From Glandiceps talaboti (taxonomy: Eukaryota > Hemichordata > Enteropneusta > Spengelidae): a DNA stretch of 64,000 nucleotides. The first letter of the stretch is position 1. The number at the start of each line of letters is the position of its first letter. The translations under genes and the position numbers were made by a program. The stretch covers positions 6,300,601 to 6,364,600 of the forward strand of contig NC_135550.1 of the NCBI RefSeq assembly GCF_964340395.1, written 5' to 3'. Under the pieces are notes generated by a model. It was not told where the DNA came from. It saw only the letters and a program-made list of their open reading frames with translations, and searched no databases. This document shows, piece after piece, positions 1-14,900 of the stretch.

Positions 1-1534
1 TATAGTGATCTTCATATACATCGACGCCCATCGCTCATTGAAAATACTTCATGTTGAATTGATGTTTCATGACCAAACATGAATTTAGCATGTACACCAA
101 GGGATATAAAGTGTTATTACCACCCCACCCCCACCCCCGATACTTTCTGGGTCGAAGAAGAAATTGAAATTTCTTTGGTGAGTGTATTCGTCATATCACG
201 TACCTCACTTGTTTTATTTCTCATCTCAGGGTTAGAAGTTGATATTTACTTCAGTTTGGACAATTACCAACATTACCAAGTCGTCAGCCTCTCGATGAAT
301 TAAAAATAGAATTTCAAAATACTGGAGGATAATTGTCGAATATTAGCAGGTTTAGGGGGTTCAACAAGTAAACTATTATCAGAGAGTAACAGTCGGAACA
401 GTTAACATACATTTATATGTATAACGTCTCGTCATTCCACCCTCAACATATAACGTTCTTGGTCTAAAGGCGTTGGCTGGTGTGTGAGGGCGACCCGACA
501 ATGCGTATTCGTTAAACATATTCGTTAAACATAGCAAAGTGCATCTGTACAACTGTCCTATAAAATTTGTTGATATACCTTACATTGTTAATGAATAATT
601 TGCATAATTATTTATTTTCAGTAATTAGGCCATATCTTAAGAATGCATACTTCAATTTCAATATAATTTAGTACGTACATTAAACATAACAAAGTACATA
701 TGTCCTATACAATTTGTTGATTTCGCTTGAAGATTTACCAAATATTTTGTATAATTAACCCTAGGGGAAATCGGAAGACTGCCCTCGGCGGCCGTCGGCT
801 GTCAATTCCATCAGAATGGAATGAAATCACTAGACACGACCCCAAAGTTTACGTGCAAGATGGTGTCAATAAATTTATGGTACATTGTACATTTGTGAGA
901 CGACAGCAACACTAGACTAAAATCATGTCTTGGAACTATGATATCATACTCCGTGATGTCCATGTATAAAACCTATTAATTACGTACGTAGAGACGTATT
1001 ACAAGCATCACAGACATATTAAAAGATCTCGACTGGGAGTCCCTACAGGACAGACGGACTACAGCAAAACTCAATACAATTTTCAAAGAAACGTATGGAA
1101 TCACTCCTACAAATTAAACATAAAACACCTCCGCCAGGAAAACCATACCAAACATGCCACTCGTCAAACACACAATCTAAACTACAGCACCATTCACTCC
1201 AATAAAGACTGTTATCGTTACTCACTCTACGGACTATACCTTTTTTTAAATTGCAGTTGCTTTAGTTTGTGATGACCAGAAACAAAAATTGGTGATGTTG
1301 TCAGTATATAAGTGTCAACGTGATAGATTGCAATGCCTGTGTTTCATATCAGAGTTGGGGCGAAAATAGCTTTTTGCACAGTAACGGGATCGAATGTACC
1401 TTTATGGAACTCATTACCACCAAGCACAAAAGCAGCAAAAGATGTGACAAACCTTGAAACTAAATAAGGAATTTTAACTGCGATGCATGACGGACTGTAT
1501 GTGTATAGCCACATCTGGTGTTTTGTACAGTAAC

Positions 1535-1562
1535 AGACAAGACAAGACAAGACAAGACAAGA
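1535..1562. repeat. Short pentamer run (ACAAG)n
   Basis: Five copies of GACAA. Confidence 0.95.
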
Positions 1563-2404
1563 TTACATTGAGTTCGACTTGCAATTGGCTCCTGCCGCCC
1601 CCAACGGAGAGATATAAGTCAGCTAAGGGTATAAATCACATTTTAAAAAAAAAGAAAAAGAGATCGGAGATTACATAAACAATACAAGGTAAACAGTTAC
1701 TTTTGGTAACATGATTATCTTCGCAAACGTTGTTCTTAAAAAAGGTTTATTTTGACAGCATTTCATCCACATCACCCCGAAATATCAAATGGTTTACCCA
1801 AACAACACCGTGACGATGAGACTGTCAAATATGACGTGCGCCCCCAGCGTTGCTATCACATTGTAATTTAGCAATCAGTGTGGATCACATACGTACATTG
1901 TAGAATTTCATCTTGAAAATATCAAGCAACAGTCAAATATTTAACCAAGATTTTGAATTTCGGATAATCTTATAAAGATCTAGCAAGTAATATTAATATC
2001 TTAACAGTGTAAGTACCTTTGCTGTGAAAAAAGTAATGCACCTGTGGAAATCGATCATGTATGTTGGGGGTCATGTCAGTATTAAATCTAGAACCGTGTA
2101 CCGTCTGCAAGCAGGACTAGTATCACACGTGAATAACTTTCAACCAACGAGAAAAATGTTCGTGGAAGCCCGACAGAGTCCTTCTTATGTATCTGGTAGT
2201 GAAGTATAAATATTATCATACTGTATAATACAGTGCCGTCACAGTACAAATTTACTGTGGTGATATTACCGTAATGTGAAACGGCCAATACCACTGAAAC
2301 CATAGATGTGGATCTATCTGGTGGCAGTGGTGAGATAGCATCTCAGACACGGGTCACATTTCAGTTCTGATAGCATTAAACCAATTAAAAGGATATTTGA
2401 ATGG

Positions 2405-2545
2405 GAGTGGGCTTATGTTTTCGAGAAAAGAAATTGAGGGAGAGTCACTTTCTAGAATGAAAATTGGGGAGGGTTTTGTGTTACAGACAGCACTTGATTT
2501 TATTGTCCCTCTCCTAATAATTACTGAAGGCGCCCTTATACCCAT
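2405..2545. repeat. Dispersed repeat family R2, copy 1
   Basis: Shares TGTTTTCGAGAAA(A/G)GAAATTG(A/G)GGGAG with the complement of 24035-24075, and GAGGGTTTTGT, TTATTGTCCCTCTCC-like and AATTACTGAAGGC with 24780-24850. The family is unknown. Confidence 0.5.
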
Positions 2546-2732
2546 CCATATACACAGACACAGATACAGACAGACACACACACACACACACACACAAATA
2601 CTGAAAGTCTGCGTACATCAAGAAATTTTTGTTTATTGCATGAGAATGTAATGAACATTTGGTAAATGACACGAATACAACATATATAATAAATCTGATA
2701 AATAGCTTGTACTAGTAGTAGTAAATTACATA

Positions 2733-2910
2733 ATTTGAAATCAAATCATCTACTCACTATAAATCTCTGTGGTTGTTGACCAGCAAATCATCTGAAATCA
2801 AATCATCTGCTAACTAGAAACGTAAACATCTGTGAGTGTTGATCAGTAAATCATTTTCAAATCAAATCATCTACTAACTATAAACCCTTGTGGGTGTTAA
2901 TCAGTAAATG
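2733..2910. repeat. Three-copy degenerate tandem repeat, about 62-bp unit
   Basis: TGAAATCAAATCATCTACT-type sequence recurs three times with following TATAAA(T/C)C, GTGG(T/G)TGTT and CAGTAAAT blocks. No gene. Confidence 0.6.
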
Positions 2911-3618
2911 TGGTAAAATGATAAGACTACATAGAATCATACATTTGTATATTAAATATTGAAGGAACATCTAGGAAGTTTTATATATATATATATAAAA
3001 AATTGTAAAATTTAACAAATGTGTCCATATAAACTTAATTTCAGTCATATTCTTGGCTGTATATGGTAAATTTTTTTGAAGAATACCTATTTGCTATTTT
3101 GCGTAGTATTTCCTTATAGTTAGATCAACCATATTACTTTCAGGAATTTCACTATTTCTTGATTTTGTTGTACAAATGTTCTTATCAATAAACAATTCAA
3201 GAATAACATTACAACATCACAGTATTACAATGTAATTTGTGGCCCAAAACTTCATAATTTTGTAATTTTGTCCAAAATATTTCAGTTTCATGTCTGTACA
3301 AATTGACAAAAGTATAAAAGTACATTGAGTAACAAAGCAGATAGTTATCACACAGCATCTATTGAGTAGCCAATCACAGACAAGCCTTGTGTACATCACC
3401 AGGTGAACCATGCACTTATACACAACGAGATAGCAAACTCAAACTATGGACATAGCAAAGCTGACTTAGAGACAACTGAACTGATTTACAATGATGAAAG
3501 GCCTTGGATTTTTGAGTCAAGAGGGTTTAAAGGATACTAGTAAAGCTAACTATATCACATTGTACCTAACTTATAATACACAACATGCAGTACTAAGGTC
3601 ACTAATTACTTTTGAATT

Positions 3619-3789
3619 CAGTGTGCCCTCTAATGACAGCCAAATTTTGTTGTTGCGAGTCAAAATGAGAAAAACTGGGATTTCTTGTGAGTCACCACAT
3701 AGTAAGAGATAGGGGAACACCAAATTTTGGTGCGTCACTAGAAATTGTGTGCGTCAGTGGTGCGTCAAATTGGCTTGGAGGGCACACTG
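3619..3789. mobile_element. Short MITE-like element, 171 bp
   Basis: Ends CAGTGTGCCCTC (3619-3630) and GAGGGCACACTG (3778-3789) form a perfect 12-bp inverted repeat; similarity extends to GCCAAATTT / AAATTGGC. CTTTTGA flanks both sides within 1-3 bp, suggesting an imperfect target duplication. No coding capacity. Confidence 0.65.
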
Positions 3790-4879
3790 CTTTTGATATT
3801 GTAACAAAAATATTGGGTATTAATTAACTTACAAATCAACAAAACATCAATTTTAGGAGTCTAATTTTGAGATAACAAATTGATTCAACTTGAATGAAGT
3901 GTATCTATGAGTTATTTCAGGTTTTACAGGCATACAAACCATATTACCTATTTACCTACAATAACAGTCAAGTAAACAACCCATTGGCAAGAATATTTTC
4001 ATTTTCTTTTACATATTGTCCAGACTGCAAATATAAACTTAGAATGATAAAAATGTAACAATTATATGTGAATATATTATCTTATATATCCTCTTTTCAT
4101 GATATATCAAATAATTCCCTCAAATTGCTCTCATTACTTTCAAACTAAAGACAACAGATCAGACCTAGAGTTGTACATACTCTGTAACTACAACTCCATG
4201 ACACAGAGTCTTGCCAAAACACGACAACAGCATGACTGAACGTGAATGCAATAGTGTGGGTATGTAGATTGAAAACTTCTTAATACAAAAGTTCAAACTG
4301 TGTCATCATTTTATAAATTACACATTTTTAACAATCTTTGCAAGAAGTTTTGATTGTATTTCAGCTGCGTGTACTTTAATAAAAAAAACCTTCAAACCCT
4401 GTTTTGTCAATTTTGATACTAAATTGTCAACTATAACAGACCAAAATGGCTGTAATCCACATTTAAATACCAATATGAAGTATTATGAAGTCAGTAAATG
4501 TATTCAAATTATGTGAAACATGTATAGAGTAACATTAATTTACATATATTACAATATCTATACTGTGACAAATCATTGCATAACTTTCAACAATACTTTA
4601 GTCAGACAATTATGATGGTGACTCACACTACACAAAGAGTAGTATTTCTGAGCAAACGATGATTTAATAACTTCTTTGGTTGATGTCAATTTGTATGTCA
4701 TTAAAACAGTTGCTGACTCAATCTTACATCTGTCTATTTTGCTTTCCAATCTCAAGTAAAGTTGTTATCACTGTAAATCAAATGTACAAGATTTGTACAT
4801 AATTACTGAAAATATATTTGATGATATTTCTTTTCTGTCGGAGGTTTGATGGTGCATTCGTTCATTGATTAACATCTCT

Positions 4880-5874
4880 TTAGAAGTTCACAAGAACTGG
4901 GAATAAAAGGGAGAAGTTAAGTCCTGTGAAGATACCAATAACGAGCATCAGAGCCATCATAGAACCTGCAGTTGCAGCATACTCTGGTTTAACCAACCTG
5001 TATGGACAGACAGAGAACAAAGTTGGAATTAGTCAACAACAAAGGCAAACAAAAAGCATCAGGCTGCGCCTAAAATACATTCTTATGTTCAGTTCGTACT
5101 ACACACAGTTTTTGCTTCACAAGAGTTTTATAGAGATCCCCCCCCCCCCCAGACCTTTATTCATATGTCTTTAGAAAAGTACCCTAATCACACAAATACA
5201 AAATATCCTGTTTTTCAGAAATTATGTGGCGTACTTGAGAGCTGTATGGTTTGGAAATTGTTTGTCTTAGTGACTCAACACTTGGAGAATTGTGTACCTT
5301 TCATTAAATTTGATAATTTTATCATTGGTATACATTTATGTAAGATGACACAGATGCAGGATTTGTCTAATGTTCCATTGTGTAATTTGCAGCAGTAAAC
5401 ATGTTTACTACATTATGTATGTTTATTCAGAAGTGCTCAAGTTCGCGTCTTCAACTTGGGATACGTGGACAATGAAGTACGACAACTGATTTATTAAAAA
5501 CATGACTGTTTCCAAGTGGAAGAGAACTTGTGTATTAAACATATTTCCGTTTCAAAACAACACAGACAAGTGTTGAGTATTAAAAGGTTGACTTACTTTG
5601 GAGCAGCCATCATAGGTAAACTTTTGAGATATCCTCCTGAGACACTGAACAACATTACCAGGACGATGTAGACTGCATCATTGTCTATCAAGACAGGCAG
5701 TGTTCTGTCATATGTCCTGTACTTACAGAAGAGGAAGATGGGGAAGAAGATGAGACGACTGGTTGTTGCAATCCATAGGTACTTGGATGGAGGCTGTGGA
5801 ATAAAAACAGATACAAATATATATGTATCAATTTGATTTGAACTTGAACATTCTACACACATACATATACACAC

Positions 5875-5927
<53 letters not shown>

Positions 5928-8900
5928 GACACATATGTTAACCTCTCAACTACATTGTAAAATCTAATGAGGCATGGGAGACAAACCTGTGAAACGTCTC
6001 CACAGTAAAGGATGTTTTCTATTTCAAATAATATGGTATATTTCAGGGACATAAAGGGATCTTTTCTATAATTATTTAAGCTGACTGTTATAATATAAAA
6101 TGACTAAGTGTACCGACAGTTTGAGTTTTATAACACTTGGCGTTATTGAAATTTCAATAATGGCCAGTGTCTGAAATTTCAATAATGGCCAGTGTCTGAA
6201 ATTACCATTTGGCCAGTGTCTGAAATTACCATTTCTATTTCAAATTGTCCCATCATTTCTGGTACTGCATGCATGCATGTCTGTCTGTCTTTCAAATCAT
6301 ATCATGTCATCTGATGTTCACAATTGGTAAGTAACCTCAGGTGTAATTTCTAACACAGCTGTAATCTTCAATGATCAAATCACTAGCTACATCAACTTGT
6401 TTCATAGTCCTGGGGTGATATATGTATGTACATACCCATCTGATCCAGACTGGGAAAATACTACCAATGAAGTCACACAGATTGAACAGCAGGAAACAGG
6501 TCAGTGGCGTAAAGTAGTTAACTGGAAAACAAACCACCATCACAAACATCAATAAATTTTCAGAAAGTTAACTACAAGTTACTCAACATGTAACTTTACT
6601 GCAGCACAGTGGATCTGCATTGTTATGTATAACCAGATCTGTTTTAATGTATGCTAGTACGGGTATTTCAGATACACAAAATGCAGAATAGACAACAAAA
6701 GTGTAGGAAAACTGGACAACAGTTATTCATATAAAATATTGAAATGTCTCAAATGCACCTGAAATTGGACAACAGACTAACTGAATTAAGAGAACACAAA
6801 CACTGCTAAAAGGCATCACAAAGTATAAGCAATACACTTTCTGAAATCTATATCATTTATTGAGCATATACCAGTATATACTTACCCTCAAACTCTGAAA
6901 TATCATCCCCACTAGGCTCTATTTGCACAAGCACAGCTGGAAAGACTGCCAATGTTACAAAGAATACCATCCATACATTGAACAGCTGCCATTTGATCTA
7001 CAGCAAAAGAAGCCATAAAAAAAACCACATATTAAAATGATAAAGTTAGCTTCAAAACATTCCGGGATAAAAGTTTAACAGAATTTACAACAACAAAAAC
7101 AACAACAACAACAACAACAACAATATTGTATAGAAGAAGATCATACAAATACATGTTTCAAAATTTCTGTCTGCTTCAGTGACACTTAATTTCCTTATAC
7201 ATAGAATTTATCATGAGGAACATTAGAATTTAAGGCAGAACTTTGAAATTTGAGTGTATCAATAGTAACAATAATAAGTTTATATCTGTGTACAATCTAG
7301 GTGTCTGGCCTTTCCGTACATGACATAAAACAATTACAATTTTCAAGGTCAAAGGAAAAAAATAACTACAATAACAACAATTTTATGATGTTGTGAGTCC
7401 AAACTATTAAAAATATACTTTGTAAGTCCCCATGATTACATTTATATTTTGTGTTTGCATTAAAAGTGAGAGAGGTCAAAGGTGACCAGGTGCTGTTAAC
7501 ACCGTCTGAAAGTCGCTCTGAAAAATGTATCCTCCAGTTTTCAGGGTTAAAGTAATGGAAACTTGTCTAAATCTACTCTAAATGGTGAGTGAATTGTAGG
7601 AGATTGATACAAATTATGCATTATGAGAGTTGCAATTGAAACATGGAGGGATAGAATTCGACTACAGGTCCAGCCTATGAGCTGGCGTGTGTGCATACTT
7701 TGGCCATATTAGACTTGAAAATGAAATTATACAATGTCAAGTGAAATTTCATATGACATTATTTACAAATGTCAATTTTAAATGGGTATGATTTATATTC
7801 TGCCATTTTAAAGTGAGAGATACACAGTTGTTTTCATTAAACCAAATTCACGCCTTCTCTATAGTTTTTCAACCAGCTTCACTCTACAAAATATTATGTG
7901 ATGTTGGACTGTACAGAGGCAGTCGACTAATTGAGCAGATGATGTTGTAAATTCTATAGACAAGATGTGTTTACCTTCCAGAAGATTTTAAGATAAGGTG
8001 GTCGAGTTATGGGTTTATCTGCTTTGGTCTCGTCTTCTAGGTCATCTTCATGAGTTGCATGTAAATAATACTTGACGTAGGGCTGTAAATAAAACATACA
8101 GTTGTTATTCTTTCTGTTCCTATACACTAAATGATAATACATCACTTTCTCTTTTTTGTGTGCTAGCATCATCTCATACCTTGCTTTTACAGAAAACACA
8201 AATCCAACAAAACATTAACAATTGAACATTTCTAATAATAGAATACCTTTTGCAAACTTATAAATAAGTAAGTTCAATTATTTTGAACTCACCATTACTG
8301 TTGATTGAAATGTATGTTCCAAGCTCTTGAAAATGATTGACAAAATAGTATTGTCATGTTATATTTCAATACAACCATTTTCAACCAGAGTTACTAGCTA
8401 TATAGTTTCTCTGTGTGAATGCTAAAACTTTGACCACAATTATCTACAGTTATACACACTCATAACATATTTATAAATCAAACGTGATCAATATTTAAGC
8501 AGCTCCATTGACTTTCTTCAGAAAAAAGTGAATATAATACTAGCAGATACTCTCTGTACATACATACATACATTCCAATCACTATACTAGTGGCCAGTTT
8601 ATGGTGTTATTATGTTAATGAACACATGCAGTTACATACAGCTGATGTGTTCATGTACATAATGACTTCATTTAAAGAATCATATGTGATACCCCACTGC
8701 TGATGAACAACCTGACTGGGTAATTATGCATCAAGATTTTCAAATGGTATTATCAGCTTTATTGCAATTCTAGTCTCAAGCGTGGTATGAGCGAATACTA
8801 CTAGCACCATAAACAGGCTATTATACTAGTTTCTATATCTCTGTCCTCCTGGCAAGATATGGTGGTCATGATTTGGTTTCTAGTAAGTTTTAACAATAAA

Positions 8901-11900
8901 CTTGCTCTCTGAACTTATTGATAGTTTTCCATTCTAATTGACTGTGACAAATTATTAGTGTATACAAATCACTCACTAGCCTGGAAGATCCATCAATGAC
9001 CCACTTATGTAACCACTCACTGCCTACATTGGAGCATACTACTCACATTACATAATTGGAAACAACAGATTGATCAATAAGACTCATCACTCACCAGCTT
9101 ATTCATAACCACGAAAGTGCAGAAGCAAATGATGAGAACTACCAAGGCACAGCTAAAATAACCAATAGCAGCTGATCTTAGATTGGAAGTGGCTGTAAGT
9201 CAATGTCAAAGAAACAAAGCGTTACCCTGTGATAAAACGTAAACTTCATACCCAGCTATTAAAATGTCTTTAAAGTTTTCTGAACTCTGTCGTCTAAAGT
9301 CTGACAGGAATACTAATTAATTCATTTGTTTTATTTCCAATTTTGTATCGTGTAACAATGAAGATGAAATTTGTGAAATAACAATTTCTTTTCTCAGCTG
9401 AAGCGCACCAAACCTTTCACTAGCAAAGACAAATTATGGTATTGGTAAATTAGTAACAAACTGATTTCGGCACAGTACATGAACGATGTACCGTAATACA
9501 TAAAGTAATTAGTGATGAATGTATGTCTATCATCCATAACTCTAAGTTATTTAAACAAGTAGCAGAAACTTGATTAATGTACAACTCTTTATTCTCTGAC
9601 GAACAACATTGATTTTGATACTACCAAAATTAAGATTGTAGAGAGATTCAAATAATGACAAAATGCTTTTTACTTCTAACACAACATTTTTGTTACAAAT
9701 TACACAAACAAAATACTTCTGATAGCACATGTGCACATATAAAGTGATACATTTTATCTCGCTGTGAACACAAATCAAGATCACTGTTCGATGAGAAGGA
9801 AGATTCAAACACAAAATTGTGTATTTGTGAAACTCTATGCTTTCTTAATTTTGGTAGTGACATTTAGTGTACCATAACAACATTTAATACATATGTGATA
9901 AATTAATGTATACTTTTTATTATATGTACATTGTAAGATAAATTATTATAGTGACATTGAGAAAATCTCTACGTACAGGCAATAGATATGACAGAAAGCA
10001 GTGAGACAAAAGTTCCTCCCAGTCCCTGCAAACAAAACAATAACATTTTGTTAAAAAGGTCAGCCTTGTTATAATAATAATTTATGCATAGCATATTGTT
10101 ATAACTGCCTAAACAAGGGTAAACAGCTGATGTTTTCACAATATAAACAGGTATGCTGATTAAGGGTTTCATAAAATAAGATACGCTGTCAACAACGACA
10201 AGAAAATCCTACGTGCAGAAGGACAGGTCACAATTTATCCATGACGTCAATGAGATAGGTAAACAACATACACACACGCACACACAACCAACCTTATCTG
10301 TGCAATTCAAAGCTGGTAAACACAACTTGACAAGAGGAAATAATTGGCGACTAACTAGAGTAAAGTTGACATTTATAGTATAGTGTTTCTGGAATCTGAC
10401 ATACAAATTGTAATGCATGCATGTAACCCTAACTTCTCTGTAGACTACTATAGTTAGTGATAACTTAGAATGATTCCATTAACTTTGATTAGACTACTAT
10501 AGTTAGTGATAACTTAGAATGATTCCATTAACCTTGATTAGACTACTATAGTTAGTGATAACTTAGAATGATTCCATTAACCTTGATTAGACTACTATAG
10601 TTAGTGATAACTTAGAATGATTCCATTAACCTTGATTAGACTACTACAGTTAGTGATAACTTAGAATGATTCCATTAACTTTGATTAGACTACTACAGTT
10701 AGTGATAACTTAGAATGATTCCATTAACCTTGATTACACTACTATAGTTAGTGATAACTTAGAATGATTCCATTAACCTTGATTAGACTAATATAGTTAG
10801 TGATAACTTAGAATGATTCCATTAACTTTGATTAGACTACTATAGTTAGTGATAACTTTGAATGATTCCATTAACTTTGATTAGACTACTATAGTTAGTG
10901 ATAACTTAGAATAATTCCATTAACTTTGATTAGACTACCATAGTTAGTGATAACTTAGAATGATTCCATTAACTTTGATTAGACTACTACAGTTAGTGAT
11001 AACTTAGAATGATTCCATTAACTTTGATTAGACTACTACAGTTAGTGATAACTTAGAATGATTCCATTAACTTTGATTAGACTACTACAGTTAGTGATAA
11101 CTTAGAATGATTCCATTAACTTTGATTAGACTACTATAGTTAGTGATAACTTAGAATGATTCCATTAACTTTGATTAGACTACTACAGTTAGTGATAACT
11201 TAGAATGATTCCATTAACCTCGATTAGACTACTACAGACCATAAACATTCCTCCCAGAAAAAATTTCATCACATCTTTGTAATAAAACGGTTATTTATTG
11301 ATTTCTTGGTTTGTAGTAGTTTATTACTATCGGCACATCAAGAAATTAGAAGGCATTATTTGGCATACAATGTAGAACTGAAATTAGGATGCTACTAAAT
11401 ATACAGAATTGGCTTGTTTTGCACATTGTTTGACAGATTTAGGATGTTATTAATGACTTATGTGGATTTGTGATGTAATAAATAACGTAAAGCTTGTTTG
11501 TCTTCAACAAGTCTACAATGAGGTGATGGATTTGGGGTTATGACTTTTGTTGTGTTTTGACACAGTTTTGGCTTGATCTTCAAAGGTAGTTAAAATTCCT
11601 TGGCTTCTACTGTAGATTTGATCATAGACCCTCCATCCAGGGTGGAGGGTCTATGATTTGATGAATAACTGATGTTACTAATGACAAAACTTTGGTTTCT
11701 CTTCAAAGTTCCACAGTATACTATCATAGTATATTTGGACTTTAGTAGTATACCGAGGATTGGATGGATTTGTTCTCTAATTAATGATACTGTCACATAT
11801 TTAGCATGTCTGTAAAATTGTACAAAGTACCCAGTATTTTGGAATTACAGGCCTAAAAGTTGCTTTGTCAATGAGGATTTGGTGCATTGTGGTCTAACTA

Positions 11901-14900
11901 ATGTCACAAATCTGGCTTCTCTTCCAAGTCGTACACACGTAATTGTCACCCCAGTATTAGCATTTGGAAGTAATAACCTAAAGTTGTTTTGTCAACTAAG
12001 TATTTGTTGGAATATGGTCTAAACTAATGACACAAATTTGGCTTCTCTTCCAAGTTATACAAAGTTAATATACATACCTGACCAGCAAGTACTCCTTGGG
12101 TATACTTAACAGGCAGTCTGCCAGCTAAACCAAACAAGCTTGACTGATAGACAGCTGAAGCACCTGTCAATCAAATCATTTAAAGTTAAAATGTCAAGAG
12201 TTTGTCAGATGATGTAACGACGTTATCATGTCACTTTTCTCAATAGTGGCATCATTTATCAATTTTAGACACTTTAGCTTACCTCAAGTAAACATAATTG
12301 ACAACCACGATAATGTCACTTATGTAATTGACAGCAATAATGATAGTCAGAAATTGCGTAATTCATCCTATTGCAACACAAAGTATATACCGGTAGAGTC
12401 ATATAATTATGGATTTTGTTAAAAGATGAACACACAAGACAGATTATTTATTTCTGATACTAGCAATACTTGGAACTATGGGAAAGCAGCTTCATCATAT
12501 CCCTAAAAGTGTTTCTTTAAAAGGTCATGTTTCAATCCTGGGTTATCACATTAGTATTATCTTCAGACGATATATTCTTTTCTTGCTGAACAACTTTTTC
12601 TATAGCTCTGGCAAACAAACCTTGTCAAACCCTTGCTAATTGACTACATTGGAAAGGCCACATGCTGGGCTTGTGGTAAATAAACCAATTGACACAGTAT
12701 ACCTTTGCACTTGATATCAATGCTATAAATGAGTGTAGCACATAGAGAAAGTGCTTTACTTCAGTGTTACTTGTTGTACAAATCTTTGGGTAAGATGGTA
12801 AGAATTCTCTGTTTTATCCAATCTTTGAACAAACTTGAGATATGGTACTTCATTACCAATTTACTAAACTATTAAAGATATAAGTCAGGGAATCTGCTAA
12901 TTGATAAATTAACTCTTTTTTAACATTCTACTTCTAGTTGTGCAAATAACTGAACAATGCCCAGACCAATGCAACCACAACATAGATAATTTTATACATG
13001 AGAAAAATTATGGATTGAAACATCAATATTAGTATAGTACTAGGATGATGCATACTTTAAAAGTGGCATATAATAACACAATGCGATTAGTATTTGACCT
13101 AAGAGGTGCAGTCAGCATTAGTAATATCTGTGTATCCAGTGATATTTTGAATTTTTCATCGCTCCACCGAAAGTTGCTGTATACATTTAACACACGAATT
13201 GTTGAGAGTCACAATACTTTAATTCGAATCTGCATTGACTCTGATGCATATTTTCGTTCAAACTTTTGGAGAAAGTATAGGATTGTCATGTATAGTACAA
13301 GATAGTTGCTAGTTTAATATTATTTTATCTGTCTTTTTCTTTGTGTTTGTATGTTTTTTATATTTTTATGGGACATCTTGGTGGCCTGAATTAAAGAAAT
13401 AATAATAATAATATTTAGCTTTACTAGAATATGTAACATTATTACAAGCAAATATTACTGGTGATGAAGCTCAGATAGACATTGCTTTCTTTGCACATTC
13501 ACAAGCTTAATGAAATTACATCGGATATATGTACCAGTAACGTACATGAACTTGTGTAATTTGCTTTCTTCAGCAGTGTCCTAATCATACTTAACTAATA
13601 CAGTATGAAATGGAAGAATTAAAAAATAAATTACGTCAACGATGAACCTACCATTGAATACGACTATCGTTCCCATGGTTACCACATAAAAGATGCCAGG
13701 CCCTGTTATAGATAAAACATGAGAAAAAATTATAACAATAAGCAAAAAAGACATACATCACTTCACAATCCTAGGACAAGTTAATTGTGATACTGATTAT
13801 AGAAAGATAACATTGTATAAAAAAGATAGGGGTTTTAGATATCATTAAGTAAATGTTTGCACAGACATCAGATGTTGAAATTGTTGACATCTTGCAAAAC
13901 TAAATTGATTAGCATCAAGGATTGGCACAAACAGTAACCTTGGCATGCAACAGACAATCATGATCAGTTTTAGTCTCAATGGCTTGGGATGGACAGGACA
14001 GACTTTTGATGTATCCCATCTTAATCTACATTAGCAGCACTCTCAAAGTATCTGATTTGGGTTGTCTACTTTTGAAATGACACGTGTACAATCCGTGCTT
14101 CATGAACTTTGGTCTTTTAACATAGATGTATTATTCTGTGTCTCAGACACTCATGTCCTGACCAATCTTTGACCATGAAATATTCCATATAACACTAAAA
14201 GCCAACAAAACCAACAAAATACCATCTTGAACTGAGATGGTTCTGATTTCAATTGAAATATAGTGTACATCATGCCACTGAAAGCCTACAAAGGTCAGAT
14301 TAGGTGAATTCTGTAAAAGACACTATACACAACGTATATGTATATGAAATTAGTTCCAAATGAATTTTAGACACCCTTGAACCATCTCCACCCCCATCCC
14401 AACAAATCAAGGCTAGAGAGTGACTAACCCTGTTACTGTACATGGCTACTGACAATGGCCATGATGTCCTAAAGAGAAGTCTCATATACATGTATGTCAT
14501 TGTCCAACACCTGTTCTGGTCACCACACTATGGTAACATACATGTATGTACTGAATACACAAACTGGCACAATTATGTACAATCATAACTGCCAGGGCCA
14601 CAAATCCCCACACTATGGTAACACACGTACTGAATACACAAACTGGCACAATTATGTACAATCATAACTGCCAGGACCTCAAATGTCTAAATTTAAGTTT
14701 GTGGAATGAATGAATCAATTCTATGTAATTTCAAGTTTGCCTTTTTGACATTTGCAAGTTTATACTTACATGATGAAGAATCTACTATTGCCAAAGCAAC
14801 AGTCAATACAAACAATACAACCATGACAATGATGCTGTAGCCTATTCTGGATTTGGTCAGTGTCCTGCAATTTAACAAAAGATATGGAGACATTCATTGA

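Larger units (their letters stand above)
1..4879. other. Non-genic stretch downstream of the nucleoside transporter
   Basis: No gene recognised. Part of 4375-4879 is probably the transporter 3' UTR (ATTAAA on the minus strand at 4375-4380 and 4661-4666 are possible poly(A) signals). It otherwise holds short repeats (1535, 2576, 2733), one copy of R2 and the MITE at 3619. Confidence 0.6.
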
